From JAVBLQ01 sp031553435 (lineage in GTDB: Bacteria > Bacteroidota > Bacteroidia > Bacteroidales > Azobacteroidaceae): a stretch of DNA of 64,000 nucleotides. The first letter of the stretch is position 1. Every line of letters starts with the position of its first letter. The DNA lies in contig JAVBLQ010000065.1 of assembly GCA_031553435.1 (NCBI GenBank), forward strand, positions 15,554 to 79,553, given 5' to 3'. Under the pieces are notes generated by a model. The model was given only the letters and a program-made list of their open reading frames with translations, was not told the origin of the DNA and did not search any database. The position numbers and the translations under genes are program-made. Positions 51,221 through 60,676 of the stretch are shown here, piece by piece.

Positions 51221-51949
51221 ATGAATAGATTATTAACATACCTCAAAGAAGAAAGGCAGGCGAAGCGCAAAGGTGGTCTGTATCATAAAACGCAGGTAAA
51301 TCTTGCTTACAATTCAAACAGAATAGAGGGCAGTAAATTGACCGAAGAGCAAACCCGCTATATTTTTGAAACTCGCACTATTGGATTCAAAGATCAAGAA
51401 GCCGTGCCTGTCGATGACATTATTGAAGCTTCCAATCACTTTGTGGCATTCGATTATTTGCTTGATACGGTTGATAAACCATTATCAAATGAGATTGTAA
51501 AAGAGTTTCACCGCATTTTGAAAACAGGGACTTCTGATGCTACAAAAGAATGGTTCCATGTGGGTGATTGGAAAAAACTACCCAATGAAGTAGGAGGAAC
51601 AGAAACTTCTTTGCCCAAGGATGTAGAATCCGATATGAACAAACTAAATGATTGGTATAATTCCAATAAAGAAATTTCATTTGAAAACATTGTCGAGTAT
51701 CACTACCGCTTTGAGAAAATTCATCCTTTTCAGGATGGCAACGGCAGGGTTGGCCGCCTGATATTATTCCGCGAATGTTTGAGGAACAATATTATTCCTT
51801 TTATTATCGACGATGACCACAAGCAATTCTATTATCGCGGCTTGAAAGAATTTGCAAGCATAAGAGGTTATTTGCTTGATACTTGCCTTTCGGCACAAGA
51901 TACATACAAAGAGTGGGTTAAATATTTTTATGCAGATTTGGTGCATTAG
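51221..51949 (+). CDS. Fic family protein with N-terminal inhibitory motif
   Basis: 242 residues. The Fic core HPFQDGNGRVGR starts at H168, the general base for AMP transfer to a protein hydroxyl. SNRIEG at 32-37 fits the (S/T)xxxE(G/N) inhibitory helix on the N-terminal side (class II Fic). The beta-hairpin flap and target dock (KEWFHVGDWKKLPNEVGG) precede the core. It follows the DUF1016 gene by 26 bp and lies within the restriction island. Its target is unknown; bacterial Fic proteins here may act as toxins or regulators. Confidence 0.88.
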   Translation: MNRLLTYLKEERQAKRKGGLYHKTQVNLAYNSNRIEGSKLTEEQTRYIFETRTIGFKDQEAVPVDDIIEASNHFVAFDYLLDTVDKPLSNEIVKEFHRILKTGTSDATKEWFHVGDWKKLPNEVGGTETSLPKDVESDMNKLNDWYNSNKEISFENIVEYHYRFEKIHPFQDGNGRVGRLILFRECLRNNIIPFIIDDDHKQFYYRGLKEFASIRGYLLDTCLSAQDTYKEWVKYFYADLVH

Positions 51950-51988
51950 AGAATTTATTGGAACTCAGAAAATCTTACATATAAAGAT

Positions 51989-54136
51989 ATGACAAACAAC
52001 GATATTAGTGAAGTATATAAAAGATATGGTTATATAACCAAAAATATTGGAAATGTTCTTGTATGCGAATATAAGCAAGGACGATATTTTGGAGTAGATA
52101 TTATCAAAAATGGAAATACCACTGCTGAAATAGAAAAAATCCATAGCGAGTATCAGAGACTAAATTTTGCAACATTTATAAAAGATTACAAAAGTGTTGA
52201 AGAAATAGAAGATGAATTGTTTAAGAGTTTCTTTCAGTTATCTACATTTAGAGCCGTTCTAAATAGACGATATGAGACATTCACTAAAAAGCAAATGGCA
52301 GGTCTGCATTCTTCTGCGAAATATCTCTATATAAACAGTGATTATACATATTCAAACTATGATTCAGAAGGAATTGTTACTTCTGTTGAAGAAGTAGAAA
52401 ATCAGTCTGTAGTTGATAATGTCACTAAATTGTTAAATGCCGCAGAAGCCCCCCTTTTTGTTATTATTGAAGCCGCAGCAGGGTATGGAAAAACTTGTAC
52501 TGCATACGAGATAGTAAAAAAAATAGAAGAGTCAAATACTGAAATTTTACCGTTTTATATTGAATTATCGAGAAATAGAGAAGCACGCATATTTAAACAT
52601 ATATTGCAAAATGAAATTGATGAGCAATTTCAGAATGTAGTAAAATCAGATGTTGTTTTACACCAAATAAAACAAGGAAAAGTTCCTGTAATTATCGATG
52701 GTTTTGATGAATTATTATCCAAAGATTTATCTGCGAATGCTTCTCATTTAAGAGATATTGAAAGCATGTTGTCTACGATTGTAAATCTGTTAGAAGGCAA
52801 AGCAAAAATTGTTATTACTTCCCGAAAAACGGCAATTTTTAGTGGAGAAGAATTTTATGAGTGGATTAAAAATACTAATAAGAAATATAATGTTGCCCGT
52901 TTTTCTATTTCAGAACCAAAAATAGAAAATTGGTTAGAATCAGACCGTTTAGATGTACTAACTAATGGCAACTTCCCAATAAGCAATGTTGCAAATCCTG
53001 TTTTACTTTCATATATACGTAATATAGATATTGAGGAGTTGCGAGAACTTGCTCAAGATTCCAAAGGTATTGTAGATAAATATTTTGAATTTCTGTTGAA
53101 TAGAGAACAAATCAGACAAGAATTATATTTTTCTGAAGAAACACAACTCAGGATTTTCAAAAAACTCGTCCGTATAATGACAGAGTTTGATATAAAAGCA
53201 GATAGTAAATCTTTCATAAAAGAGATTTTGAAAGATTATAATAGAACTATTTTTGATGATTACATTAAAAATTACCCTAAATCTCCCAAACCTACTCATG
53301 ATGAATTAGCGGATACTTTGTCTAATCACGCATTGTTAGATAGAAAACAACATGACAACGTCGGTTTTATAAATGAATTTATCTTGGGAATTTTGATTGG
53401 TAGAAATTTGATTGAAAAAAAATATCAAGAACATTACAAAAACTCTTTTACAAAAATTATAAGTCAAAATTTCGCATATTTGGCTATTTCTGCATTTAAA
53501 GTTCAACCACAAGAAAGGAAGGACGCTCTTTGGGAAACACTACACAACAATCAATTTTCTTATGATGACAAATTTTTATTTTATAGAGATTTATTTTTGA
53601 GAAATGATTTCTTAGATAATTATAATGATATTTTCATAGACGGTATATCATTTGAAAACATGAAATTTGTAAAATTTAAACAATTCAAAAATTCAATTTT
53701 AAATAATTGTAAATTCTTTAATTGTACGTTTGATAAATATTCTTTTGATAATTCAGGCTTTATCAATTGTAAGTTTTATGATTGTCAATGGACAGATGAT
53801 TCACTTTTAAAAGAAGGAAATATGTATATTACTGGTTGCGAATCAAATAATGAATTCGAAAACCAACTTTATGTACATAAAGAGCAACTTGAAACGCCAA
53901 TTGATATAGAAGAGTTGATTTTGAGAAAATTTTTGAAGAGCTCTTCAAAAATTAATTCCATGAAACGGCTATCTTCTATCAGAGAATCCTTGAAAGAAAA
54001 TCATATTAGCCCTTATGAAACTGAAAAAGCAATTAATTCATTGAAGAAGAAATCATACATTGTTATCAATGGGGACAATTGTTTTATTCAAAGAGAAGGT
54101 ATAACTTATTTTAATCGCACATATAGTTATGAATAA
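51989..54136 (+). CDS. NACHT-type STAND NTPase with pentapeptide-like C-terminus
   Basis: 715 residues. Residues ~1-150 are an unidentified N-terminal domain. The NTPase has Walker A AAGYGKT (K168), a Walker B IIDGFDELL (D237, D240/E241) and a sensor VITSRKTAIF, the NACHT arrangement. The C-terminal half is helical, then carries a short run of pentapeptide-like repeats (LNNCKFFNCTFDKYSFDNSGFINCKFYDC) and a winged-helix-like tail. Bacterial NACHT proteins are anti-phage sensors. The gene overlaps the next ORF, a nucleotide synthetase, by 8 bp, so the two surely act together. Strikingly AT-rich. Confidence 0.8.
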   Translation: MTNNDISEVYKRYGYITKNIGNVLVCEYKQGRYFGVDIIKNGNTTAEIEKIHSEYQRLNFATFIKDYKSVEEIEDELFKSFFQLSTFRAVLNRRYETFTKKQMAGLHSSAKYLYINSDYTYSNYDSEGIVTSVEEVENQSVVDNVTKLLNAAEAPLFVIIEAAAGYGKTCTAYEIVKKIEESNTEILPFYIELSRNREARIFKHILQNEIDEQFQNVVKSDVVLHQIKQGKVPVIIDGFDELLSKDLSANASHLRDIESMLSTIVNLLEGKAKIVITSRKTAIFSGEEFYEWIKNTNKKYNVARFSISEPKIENWLESDRLDVLTNGNFPISNVANPVLLSYIRNIDIEELRELAQDSKGIVDKYFEFLLNREQIRQELYFSEETQLRIFKKLVRIMTEFDIKADSKSFIKEILKDYNRTIFDDYIKNYPKSPKPTHDELADTLSNHALLDRKQHDNVGFINEFILGILIGRNLIEKKYQEHYKNSFTKIISQNFAYLAISAFKVQPQERKDALWETLHNNQFSYDDKFLFYRDLFLRNDFLDNYNDIFIDGISFENMKFVKFKQFKNSILNNCKFFNCTFDKYSFDNSGFINCKFYDCQWTDDSLLKEGNMYITGCESNNEFENQLYVHKEQLETPIDIEELILRKFLKSSSKINSMKRLSSIRESLKENHISPYETEKAINSLKKKSYIVINGDNCFIQREGITYFNRTYSYE

Positions 54137-55049
54137 TAATCCAGGATTAAAAACTATTCTTAGGAATATACAACATGAAATTTTATCTGAAATAGATAGG
54201 ATTGGCGTTCATTGTAGAATACATGCGAGGATAAAAGATGTTACCTCATTAAAGGAAAAAATTGACAGAAAAGGGAAGGATTATTATTCCAAAGAAGGCA
54301 AAAAAGTCCAAGATATTTGTGGTTTTAGGGTAACTACATACTTTATTGAAGATGTCAAACTGTTATGGGATATTTTTGAGCGAAAATATGAAAAAGTTGA
54401 TGAAGCAAATGACATAATCACACAGGCGAATAAGGAGGTATTTAAACCTGTACATAAAAATCTTGTTTGTCGTATGGAAGATAATAATTCAAAAATCTTG
54501 AAAGAGTTAATTTCTTCTGAGGGTGAAGATGATATTTATTCATTAATAGATGACACTTTTGAAATTCAATTTAGGACTACATTGTCAGAAGGATGGCATG
54601 AAGTTGACCATGTCTTGCGATATAAGTGTCAAAAAGATTGGGACGACTTTTTGGAGGAATGGAGAATGCTAAATGGGATATATGCTACTTTAGAAACGAG
54701 TGATAAAGTGCTAAAATCTTTGTTTGATGATTTGTCGTACCAGCACTATAAAAGACAAAACTGGGAAGCAATGTTGAGAACAAAATTCAGGCTAAAATTT
54801 AATAAAGAACCATTACATAAAAATATTTGCGATATCCTAAATCAAGATAAGGAATTAGCAAAACGAGTATTTAGAACGGATAGAAAAGAGTTAATGGAAC
54901 AAATAGCATTATCGAAGCTGCATATTCCCTTGTCATTTAACAACATTATTTATCTTCTAAATTACTTGGGTTTAAATAATTCTGAAATTGAGAAACTGCA
55001 ACCTCAAATAATTACATCAGATTTTGAAACATATTTAAAAATTGAATAA
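54129..55049 (+). CDS. RelA/SpoT-type (p)ppGpp synthetase-domain protein
   Basis: 306 residues. The RelA/SpoT nucleotidyltransferase is visible: HARIKDVTSLKEKI (R34, K36; the R-x-K-x-x-x-S-x-x-x-K element), QDICGFRVTTYFIED (D62, R67), FKPVHKNLV in place of the GYxxxH motif, FEIQFRT (145-150) and EVDHVLRYK (E158, H161). No hydrolase, TGS or ACT domain. The C-terminal ~130 residues are helical and unassigned. Stand-alone synthetases of this type include housekeeping alarmone synthetases and toxins (ToxSAS, CapRel). Overlap with the NACHT gene suggests a sensor-effector pair. Product unknown. Confidence 0.8.
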   Translation: MNNNPGLKTILRNIQHEILSEIDRIGVHCRIHARIKDVTSLKEKIDRKGKDYYSKEGKKVQDICGFRVTTYFIEDVKLLWDIFERKYEKVDEANDIITQANKEVFKPVHKNLVCRMEDNNSKILKELISSEGEDDIYSLIDDTFEIQFRTTLSEGWHEVDHVLRYKCQKDWDDFLEEWRMLNGIYATLETSDKVLKSLFDDLSYQHYKRQNWEAMLRTKFRLKFNKEPLHKNICDILNQDKELAKRVFRTDRKELMEQIALSKLHIPLSFNNIIYLLNYLGLNNSEIEKLQPQIITSDFETYLKIE

Positions 55050-55057
55050 ACATAAAT

Positions 55058-56383
55058 ATGCCCGAAAAACAAAACATAGAATACAAGTCCTCTTGGCATG
55101 ACGATTATCTGAAATGGATATGCGGTTTTGCCAATGCTCAAGGTGGTCGGATTTACATAGGTAAAGATGATGAAGCCCATGTAGTTGGCTTGAAAGACTA
55201 TAAAAGACTTATGGATGATCTTCCCAATAGAATCAAGAACAATTTGGGAATATCAACTGAGGTTAATCTTTTGGAGGAAGATGGTCTGTATTATATAGAA
55301 ATTGTTGTGCAACCTTATTCTGTACCTCTCTCGTTGCGAGGAAGATATTATTATCGTAGCGGAAGTGTAATGCAGGAGCTAACCGGAGCTTCACTTAATG
55401 AACTATTGCTGAAGCGTGCGGGTCTGACCTGGGATGAGGTAATTGAACCAAGAGCCTCTTTTGCTGATATTGACGAAGAATCATTCCGTATGTATCTGCA
55501 AATGGCGAAAGAGAAAGGTCGTATGCCCGAAATGGAAGGATTGACTACCGAACAGATATTCGAGAAATTGCGGCTTAGCGAGAACGCTCAACTCAAACGT
55601 GCTGCCATTATTATGTTTGGCAAAGATCCGGTACGTTTCTATCCGGGTGCATTTGTAAAAATAGGTCGCTTTGGCAAAAGTGATACCGATTTGCGCTTTC
55701 AGGAAGTAGAAGAAGGCAACTTGATTGTCTTGCTGCGGAATGTAATAGAACAACTGAATCACAAGTTCCTCATCCGACCAGTAGAATTTGAAGGGCTATA
55801 TCGTATAGAGAAAAACGAATATCCCGTTCCGGCTCTTCGAGAAATGTTATTGAATGCTCTAATCCACCGAACTTACATGGGTGTGTTTACTCAATTACGG
55901 GTTTATGACGAGAAAATCAGTATCTGGAATGATGGTGAGTTACCACAGGGAGTATCATTAGAGAAGCTCAAAGAACATCATTCATCAAGACCTCGTAATC
56001 TTATCATTGCCGATGTTTGTTTCAAAGGCGGTTTGATTGATGCTTGGGGAAGCGGAACCGTGAGAATCATAGAAACTTGTAAAGCAGCGGGACTCCCTGA
56101 ACCAAAGTTGGAAGAACGGGATGGAGGTTTTGCGGTAACGCTCTTTAAAAATAGTCTGACTGAGGAACAGTTGGTGAAGTTAGGGCTTAATGAACGGCAA
56201 TTAAAAGCTGTGCTCTATTTGAAGGAAAAAGGAAGAATTACTAATCCGAAATACTTGGAAATAAACGAAGGTATAACAGACAGAACAGCCTTGCGAGACT
56301 TAGATTCGCTAGTTGAAAAAGGAGTTATTCGACGAGTTGGAGAGAAAAAATCGGCTTATTATGAGCTTGTTGATGTCGGATAA
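55058..56383 (+). CDS. AlbA_2 (Schlafen-type) ATP-binding protein with winged helix
   Basis: 441 residues. The N-terminal AlbA_2 domain (NIEYKSSWHDDYLKWICGFANAQGGRIYIGKDD) is followed by the RecG-like/HATPase part (LREMLLNALIHRTYMGVFTQLRVYDEKISIWNDGELPQG, AWGSGTVRIIETCKAAGLPEP) and a C-terminal winged helix (ITDRTALRDLDSLVEKGVIRRVG). Such proteins are common passengers of Bacteroidetes type I restriction loci and may be regulators; their exact role is not settled. Its last residues lie in a set of phased ATGTCGG repeats. It is a full-length relative of the C-terminal part of the fusion at 10150. Confidence 0.82.
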   Translation: MPEKQNIEYKSSWHDDYLKWICGFANAQGGRIYIGKDDEAHVVGLKDYKRLMDDLPNRIKNNLGISTEVNLLEEDGLYYIEIVVQPYSVPLSLRGRYYYRSGSVMQELTGASLNELLLKRAGLTWDEVIEPRASFADIDEESFRMYLQMAKEKGRMPEMEGLTTEQIFEKLRLSENAQLKRAAIIMFGKDPVRFYPGAFVKIGRFGKSDTDLRFQEVEEGNLIVLLRNVIEQLNHKFLIRPVEFEGLYRIEKNEYPVPALREMLLNALIHRTYMGVFTQLRVYDEKISIWNDGELPQGVSLEKLKEHHSSRPRNLIIADVCFKGGLIDAWGSGTVRIIETCKAAGLPEPKLEERDGGFAVTLFKNSLTEEQLVKLGLNERQLKAVLYLKEKGRITNPKYLEINEGITDRTALRDLDSLVEKGVIRRVGEKKSAYYELVDVG

Positions 56384-56421
56384 ATGTCGGTTTGATGTCG
56401 GTTATGTCGGTTAAATGTCGG
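56373..56421. repeat. Five phased ATGTCGG direct repeats
   Basis: ATGTCGG occurs at 56373, 56384, 56395, 56404 and 56415, spacing 11, 11, 9 and 11 bp, about one helical turn. The first copy encodes the end of the AlbA_2 protein (VDVG-stop). It lies upstream of hsdR and may be an operator array or a site of 3'-end repeat variation. Confidence 0.75.
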
Positions 56422-56531
56422 ATAAACACAGAATAATTTTTGGAGAGCTCTAGGGAACCTGAAATATAGTAAGGTATATAAAGTTGTTGCATACAACTTC
56501 CGATAATATGTATTATATAGAAGTTAAAAAA

Positions 56532-59225
56532 ATGACACCGGAAGAAAAAGTGAGGAAAATAATCAATCAGAAGCTAAATGAGGCTGGATGGAAAATTGTC
56601 AATAGAGACAATTACTCTCCCGGAATATCTGCTGTAGCTATTGAAGAGAGCCTGTTAAGAGGAAATCTCGAAGCTGATTATCTTCTGTTCCTTAATGGGA
56701 AGGCGATAGGAGTACTTGAAGCTAAAAGAGAAGAACACGGGCTATCAAATGTTGTAATGGAACAGGCAGAAAGATATATTCGCAAATTACCGAGTTGGTG
56801 TTCTTATTGGTATCAACCGCTACCAATCGTTTATTTGTCGAATGGCAAGGAAATACTGTTCAAGAATATGAATAATTCCAATGAAGATTACGTCCCTATT
56901 CCTCGTATTCATTCTCCCAAAGAGATTGTAAAAATACTTGGAATCAAAGACGATTATGCCGGATTGCCTACTTTACACGAGAAAGGATTGCGGAATTGTC
57001 AATACGAAGCCATTAATGAATTAGAATCCAGTTTTAGGTTAGGAGAATCTCGTGCACTAATGGTACTTGCGACAGGAGCAGGTAAAACATTTACAGCATG
57101 CATGGCGGCTTATAGGCTACTTTCATATACTCCCATGAAGCGAGTATTGTTTCTTGTTGATCGAAACAATCTGGGACAGCAAGCAGAAGGTGAATTTGGC
57201 ACTTTCCGTCTTACAGAAACCGGAGAACCATTTAATACCATTTTTACCACAGAACGATTGAAATCAGCCAATATACCAAAAGATGCAAATGTTGTAATCT
57301 CAACTATTCAACGTCTTTTTGCTCTACTTACTGGGCAAGAGCTAAATGATAACGACAACGATGAATCATATAATGAAGATGACAAAGAGATTCAGTTAGG
57401 CGGAAATCTAAACCTTCCTCCTGATTTTTTTGATTTAATAATTATTGATGAATGCCACCGTTCAATTTATGGCAATTGGCGGCAAGTTCTGGAATATTTT
57501 AGTTCGGCAAAAATGGTTGGTCTTACCGCAACACCTGCTCCGGAAACGTTAGCCTTTTTCAACAATAATCGCATCGTAAATTATACGCTTGAAAAATCTA
57601 TCGCCGATGGGATCAACATTGACTATCGTATATATCGTATCAAAACTCAAGCAACAGAAGGTGGTGGAGCGATCAAAGACGGAGAGAATGTAACACAGAT
57701 AACAAAATATTCAGGTAAAATTGAGGACGTGAAAATTTCTGAGGAAAAAATATATACCTCAACAGAACTGAATCGGAGTATTGTTAATCCATCTCAGATC
57801 AAATTAATATTAGAGACTTATCGTGATGCCATTTATACAGAGTTGTATCCCGAACGAGATGCTAAATTTGAATATATACCTAAAACCCTCATTTTTGCAC
57901 TTAACGACGCACATGCTACGAATATAGTTCGAATTGCAAAAGAAGTATTTCCTAACCAATCCGAAAATTTTGTTCAAAAAATCACTTATTCTGCAGGAGA
58001 TAGCAATCAACTTATCAGAAGTTTCCGAAATGATAAAGACTTTCGCATTGCCGTTACAGTCACATTAGTGGCAACAGGTACGGATGTTAAACCATTGGAA
58101 GTAGTAATGTTTATGCGAGATGTTGAATCTGATGCCTTGTATACGCAGATGAAGGGACGTGGCGTAAGAACTATAGGAGACGAGCAGCTTCGAAATGTAA
58201 CACCCAATGCCATTAGCAAGGATCTTTTCTTTTTGGTAGATGCTGTTGGGGTAACAGAACATGAAATGCAGGTTACTCGACCCGGAACAGATGCTCCACC
58301 TCCGAATATGTCGCTAAAAATATTGCTGGAACATATTACACACGGAGATTTATCAGATGATAATCTGCGATTACTGGCAAGTCGGTTATCGCGAATTAAC
58401 GTTAAATCAGACAATAAACAACGTCAAAATTTTACTGATTTAGCTGGAATAGAGATGAAAGAGTTAGCTGCGCAAATATTCAATGCGCAAGAAAACGGCA
58501 TATTGGAACCATTCATTGATGCCAATCAGGCAAACTTTTCCCGAAAAGGACTTGTTCGATCGCTTATGTATAATCCGAGAGCACGACAATATTTGTTGGA
58601 ATTAAATGCAGGATTCATATCCATTTTACAACCGGGAGAAGATAATTTGATAGAAAAAGGATTTTCAATCGAAGAAGCTACAAACACAACCCAGGCTTTT
58701 GAAGAATATATCAATTCTCATAAAGATGAGATTGAGGCTTTACGTATCATCTATAATAATACAACCGAGCCGATTACTTATGGGATGCTAAAGGATTTGA
58801 GAGAGAAACTCATTCATGCCAGCAACAAATTTAATCCGGTTTTATTATGGAATACTTATTCTATTATAGATCCGGCACACGTGGTTTCATTTCGCTCAAA
58901 GGATGAAAAAGATGCGTTAACCAATATAATTCAATTGGTGCGTTTCGCATTTAAACGAATACCCGAATTACGCTCCTTGTCGTCTATGGCAGCAAGTCGT
59001 TTTGAACTTTGGTGTGGACAAAATCAGCGCCCGTTGACTACTACTCAAAAAGAAATCATTCGCAATGTTATAAATTACATTGTAGCTAACGGAAGTTGCA
59101 CCATGAATGATATCAAAGAAGAAGACAAACCATTCGTTGCCCAAATGGTAAGAACTTTTGGTTCTGCCGATGCTGTCAATACGGTGATAATCTCCCTTTC
59201 CCAATTTATACTCAAAGTTGCTTAA
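56532..59225 (+). CDS. hsdR: Type I restriction endonuclease subunit R
   Basis: About 897 residues from MTPEEKVRKIINQ. In-frame starts also exist at 56508 (ATG) and 56484 (TTG). The N-terminal nuclease has D49, E63 and K65 in EADYLLFLNGKAIGVLEAKRE. The SF2 translocase has Walker A ATGAGKT (K185), DECH (IIIDECHRS), TATP and a motif VI-type arginine (MKGRGVRTIG). HsdR moves DNA and cuts at random distances from an unmethylated site when bound to HsdM/HsdS. Operon order hsdR-hsdM-hsdS. Confidence 0.93.
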   Translation: MTPEEKVRKIINQKLNEAGWKIVNRDNYSPGISAVAIEESLLRGNLEADYLLFLNGKAIGVLEAKREEHGLSNVVMEQAERYIRKLPSWCSYWYQPLPIVYLSNGKEILFKNMNNSNEDYVPIPRIHSPKEIVKILGIKDDYAGLPTLHEKGLRNCQYEAINELESSFRLGESRALMVLATGAGKTFTACMAAYRLLSYTPMKRVLFLVDRNNLGQQAEGEFGTFRLTETGEPFNTIFTTERLKSANIPKDANVVISTIQRLFALLTGQELNDNDNDESYNEDDKEIQLGGNLNLPPDFFDLIIIDECHRSIYGNWRQVLEYFSSAKMVGLTATPAPETLAFFNNNRIVNYTLEKSIADGINIDYRIYRIKTQATEGGGAIKDGENVTQITKYSGKIEDVKISEEKIYTSTELNRSIVNPSQIKLILETYRDAIYTELYPERDAKFEYIPKTLIFALNDAHATNIVRIAKEVFPNQSENFVQKITYSAGDSNQLIRSFRNDKDFRIAVTVTLVATGTDVKPLEVVMFMRDVESDALYTQMKGRGVRTIGDEQLRNVTPNAISKDLFFLVDAVGVTEHEMQVTRPGTDAPPPNMSLKILLEHITHGDLSDDNLRLLASRLSRINVKSDNKQRQNFTDLAGIEMKELAAQIFNAQENGILEPFIDANQANFSRKGLVRSLMYNPRARQYLLELNAGFISILQPGEDNLIEKGFSIEEATNTTQAFEEYINSHKDEIEALRIIYNNTTEPITYGMLKDLREKLIHASNKFNPVLLWNTYSIIDPAHVVSFRSKDEKDALTNIIQLVRFAFKRIPELRSLSSMAASRFELWCGQNQRPLTTTQKEIIRNVINYIVANGSCTMNDIKEEDKPFVAQMVRTFGSADAVNTVIISLSQFILKVA

Positions 59226-59239
59226 AATAAAATTATATA

Positions 59240-60676
59240 ATGTCAAAAAAAACAATTGCAAACGAACAGTCACTTACTAAAAAAGTCTGGAACTTAGCTA
59301 CGATCCTTTCTTCTCAAGGAGTAGGGTTCACAGATTATATCACACAATTAACCTACCTTCTGTTTTTAAAGATGGACAACGAAAATGTTGAAATTTTCGG
59401 AGAAGCTTCAGCTATCCCCGAAGGTTATCGTTGGAATGATTTAACAGAGTTAGACGGACTTGATTTAATTGAGCAGTACGAGAAAATACTCAAACTGTTA
59501 AGTCAAGAAGATAATCTGATAGGAACAATCTATACGAAGGCTCAGAATAAGATAGACAAACCGGTTTATCTCAAAAAAGTTATTACTCTCATTGATGAAG
59601 AAAATTGGCTTTCAATGGATGGAGATGTTAAAGGTGCTATATATGAAAGTATTCTTGAGAGAAATGGACAAGACAAGAAGAGCGGTGCGGGTCAATATTT
59701 TACACCCAGACCATTGATTAACACAATGGTTGAGGTTACCCGGCCACAAATTGGAGAAACAGTTTGTGACCCTGCTTGTGGAACAGGAGGGTTTCTTCTT
59801 GCTGCCTATGATTACATGAAGGAACAATCTCAAGATAAAGACAAACGTGCATTTCTGCGGGATAAAGCGTTGCATGGAAATGACAACACTCCTCTTGTGG
59901 TAACATTAGCTTCTATGAATTTATACCTACACGGAATTGGCACAGAGCGAAGTCCAATTGAATGTTGCGATTCTTTAGAAAAAGAACCCGACACATTGGT
60001 AGATGTCGTACTCGCTAATCCTCCATTTGGAAACCGTCCTGCTGGTTCCACCGATATAGCCTCCATGCGTACCGACCTTTATGTTTCTACGAGCAACAAC
60101 CAGCTAAATTTCATGCAGCATATTATGTTGATGCTTAAAAACGGAGGGAGAGCCGCAGTTGTATTGCCTGACAATGTTTTATTCGAAGGTGGTGCCGGTG
60201 AAACGATTCGCAAGAAATTACTTACAGAATTCAATCTTCATACTATTCTTCGTTTGCCTACCGGCATTTTTTATGCGAATGGAGTTAAGGCGAACGTTTT
60301 GTTTTTCTCTAAAGGAAATAAAACCAACGAAACGTGGTATTATGACTATCGTACGAATGTAAAGCATACATTAGCAACAAATCCGATGCAACGTCAGCAC
60401 CTTGACGATTTTGTGAAATGCTACAATGCTGATAATCTTCACAATAGAATCGAAACATACTCTGAAGATAACCCGTCTGGCCGTTGGCGAAAATATACCT
60501 CAACGGAATTGTTGAATCGTGATAAAACCAGTCTTGATATTACATGGATTAAAACAGGAGAAGACACCATTGACATGTCGCTTGCCGAGTTAATGTCGCA
60601 AATTGAAGAGAAAAGTGCCAATATAGTGAAGGCGGTAGCTTCGTTAAAAGAAATAATCGGTAAAATTGAGGAATAA
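59240..60676 (+). CDS. hsdM: Type I restriction N6-adenine methyltransferase subunit M
   Basis: 478 residues. The N-terminal HsdM helical domain is followed by the methyltransferase core: GAGQYFTPRPLI, SAM motif I DPACGTGGFLLAAYDYM (D177), and catalytic NPPF (260-263). It methylates adenine in the site chosen by HsdS, protecting host DNA. It starts 15 bp after hsdR and overlaps hsdS by one base (TAATG). Confidence 0.96.
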   Translation: MSKKTIANEQSLTKKVWNLATILSSQGVGFTDYITQLTYLLFLKMDNENVEIFGEASAIPEGYRWNDLTELDGLDLIEQYEKILKLLSQEDNLIGTIYTKAQNKIDKPVYLKKVITLIDEENWLSMDGDVKGAIYESILERNGQDKKSGAGQYFTPRPLINTMVEVTRPQIGETVCDPACGTGGFLLAAYDYMKEQSQDKDKRAFLRDKALHGNDNTPLVVTLASMNLYLHGIGTERSPIECCDSLEKEPDTLVDVVLANPPFGNRPAGSTDIASMRTDLYVSTSNNQLNFMQHIMLMLKNGGRAAVVLPDNVLFEGGAGETIRKKLLTEFNLHTILRLPTGIFYANGVKANVLFFSKGNKTNETWYYDYRTNVKHTLATNPMQRQHLDDFVKCYNADNLHNRIETYSEDNPSGRWRKYTSTELLNRDKTSLDITWIKTGEDTIDMSLAELMSQIEEKSANIVKAVASLKEIIGKIEE

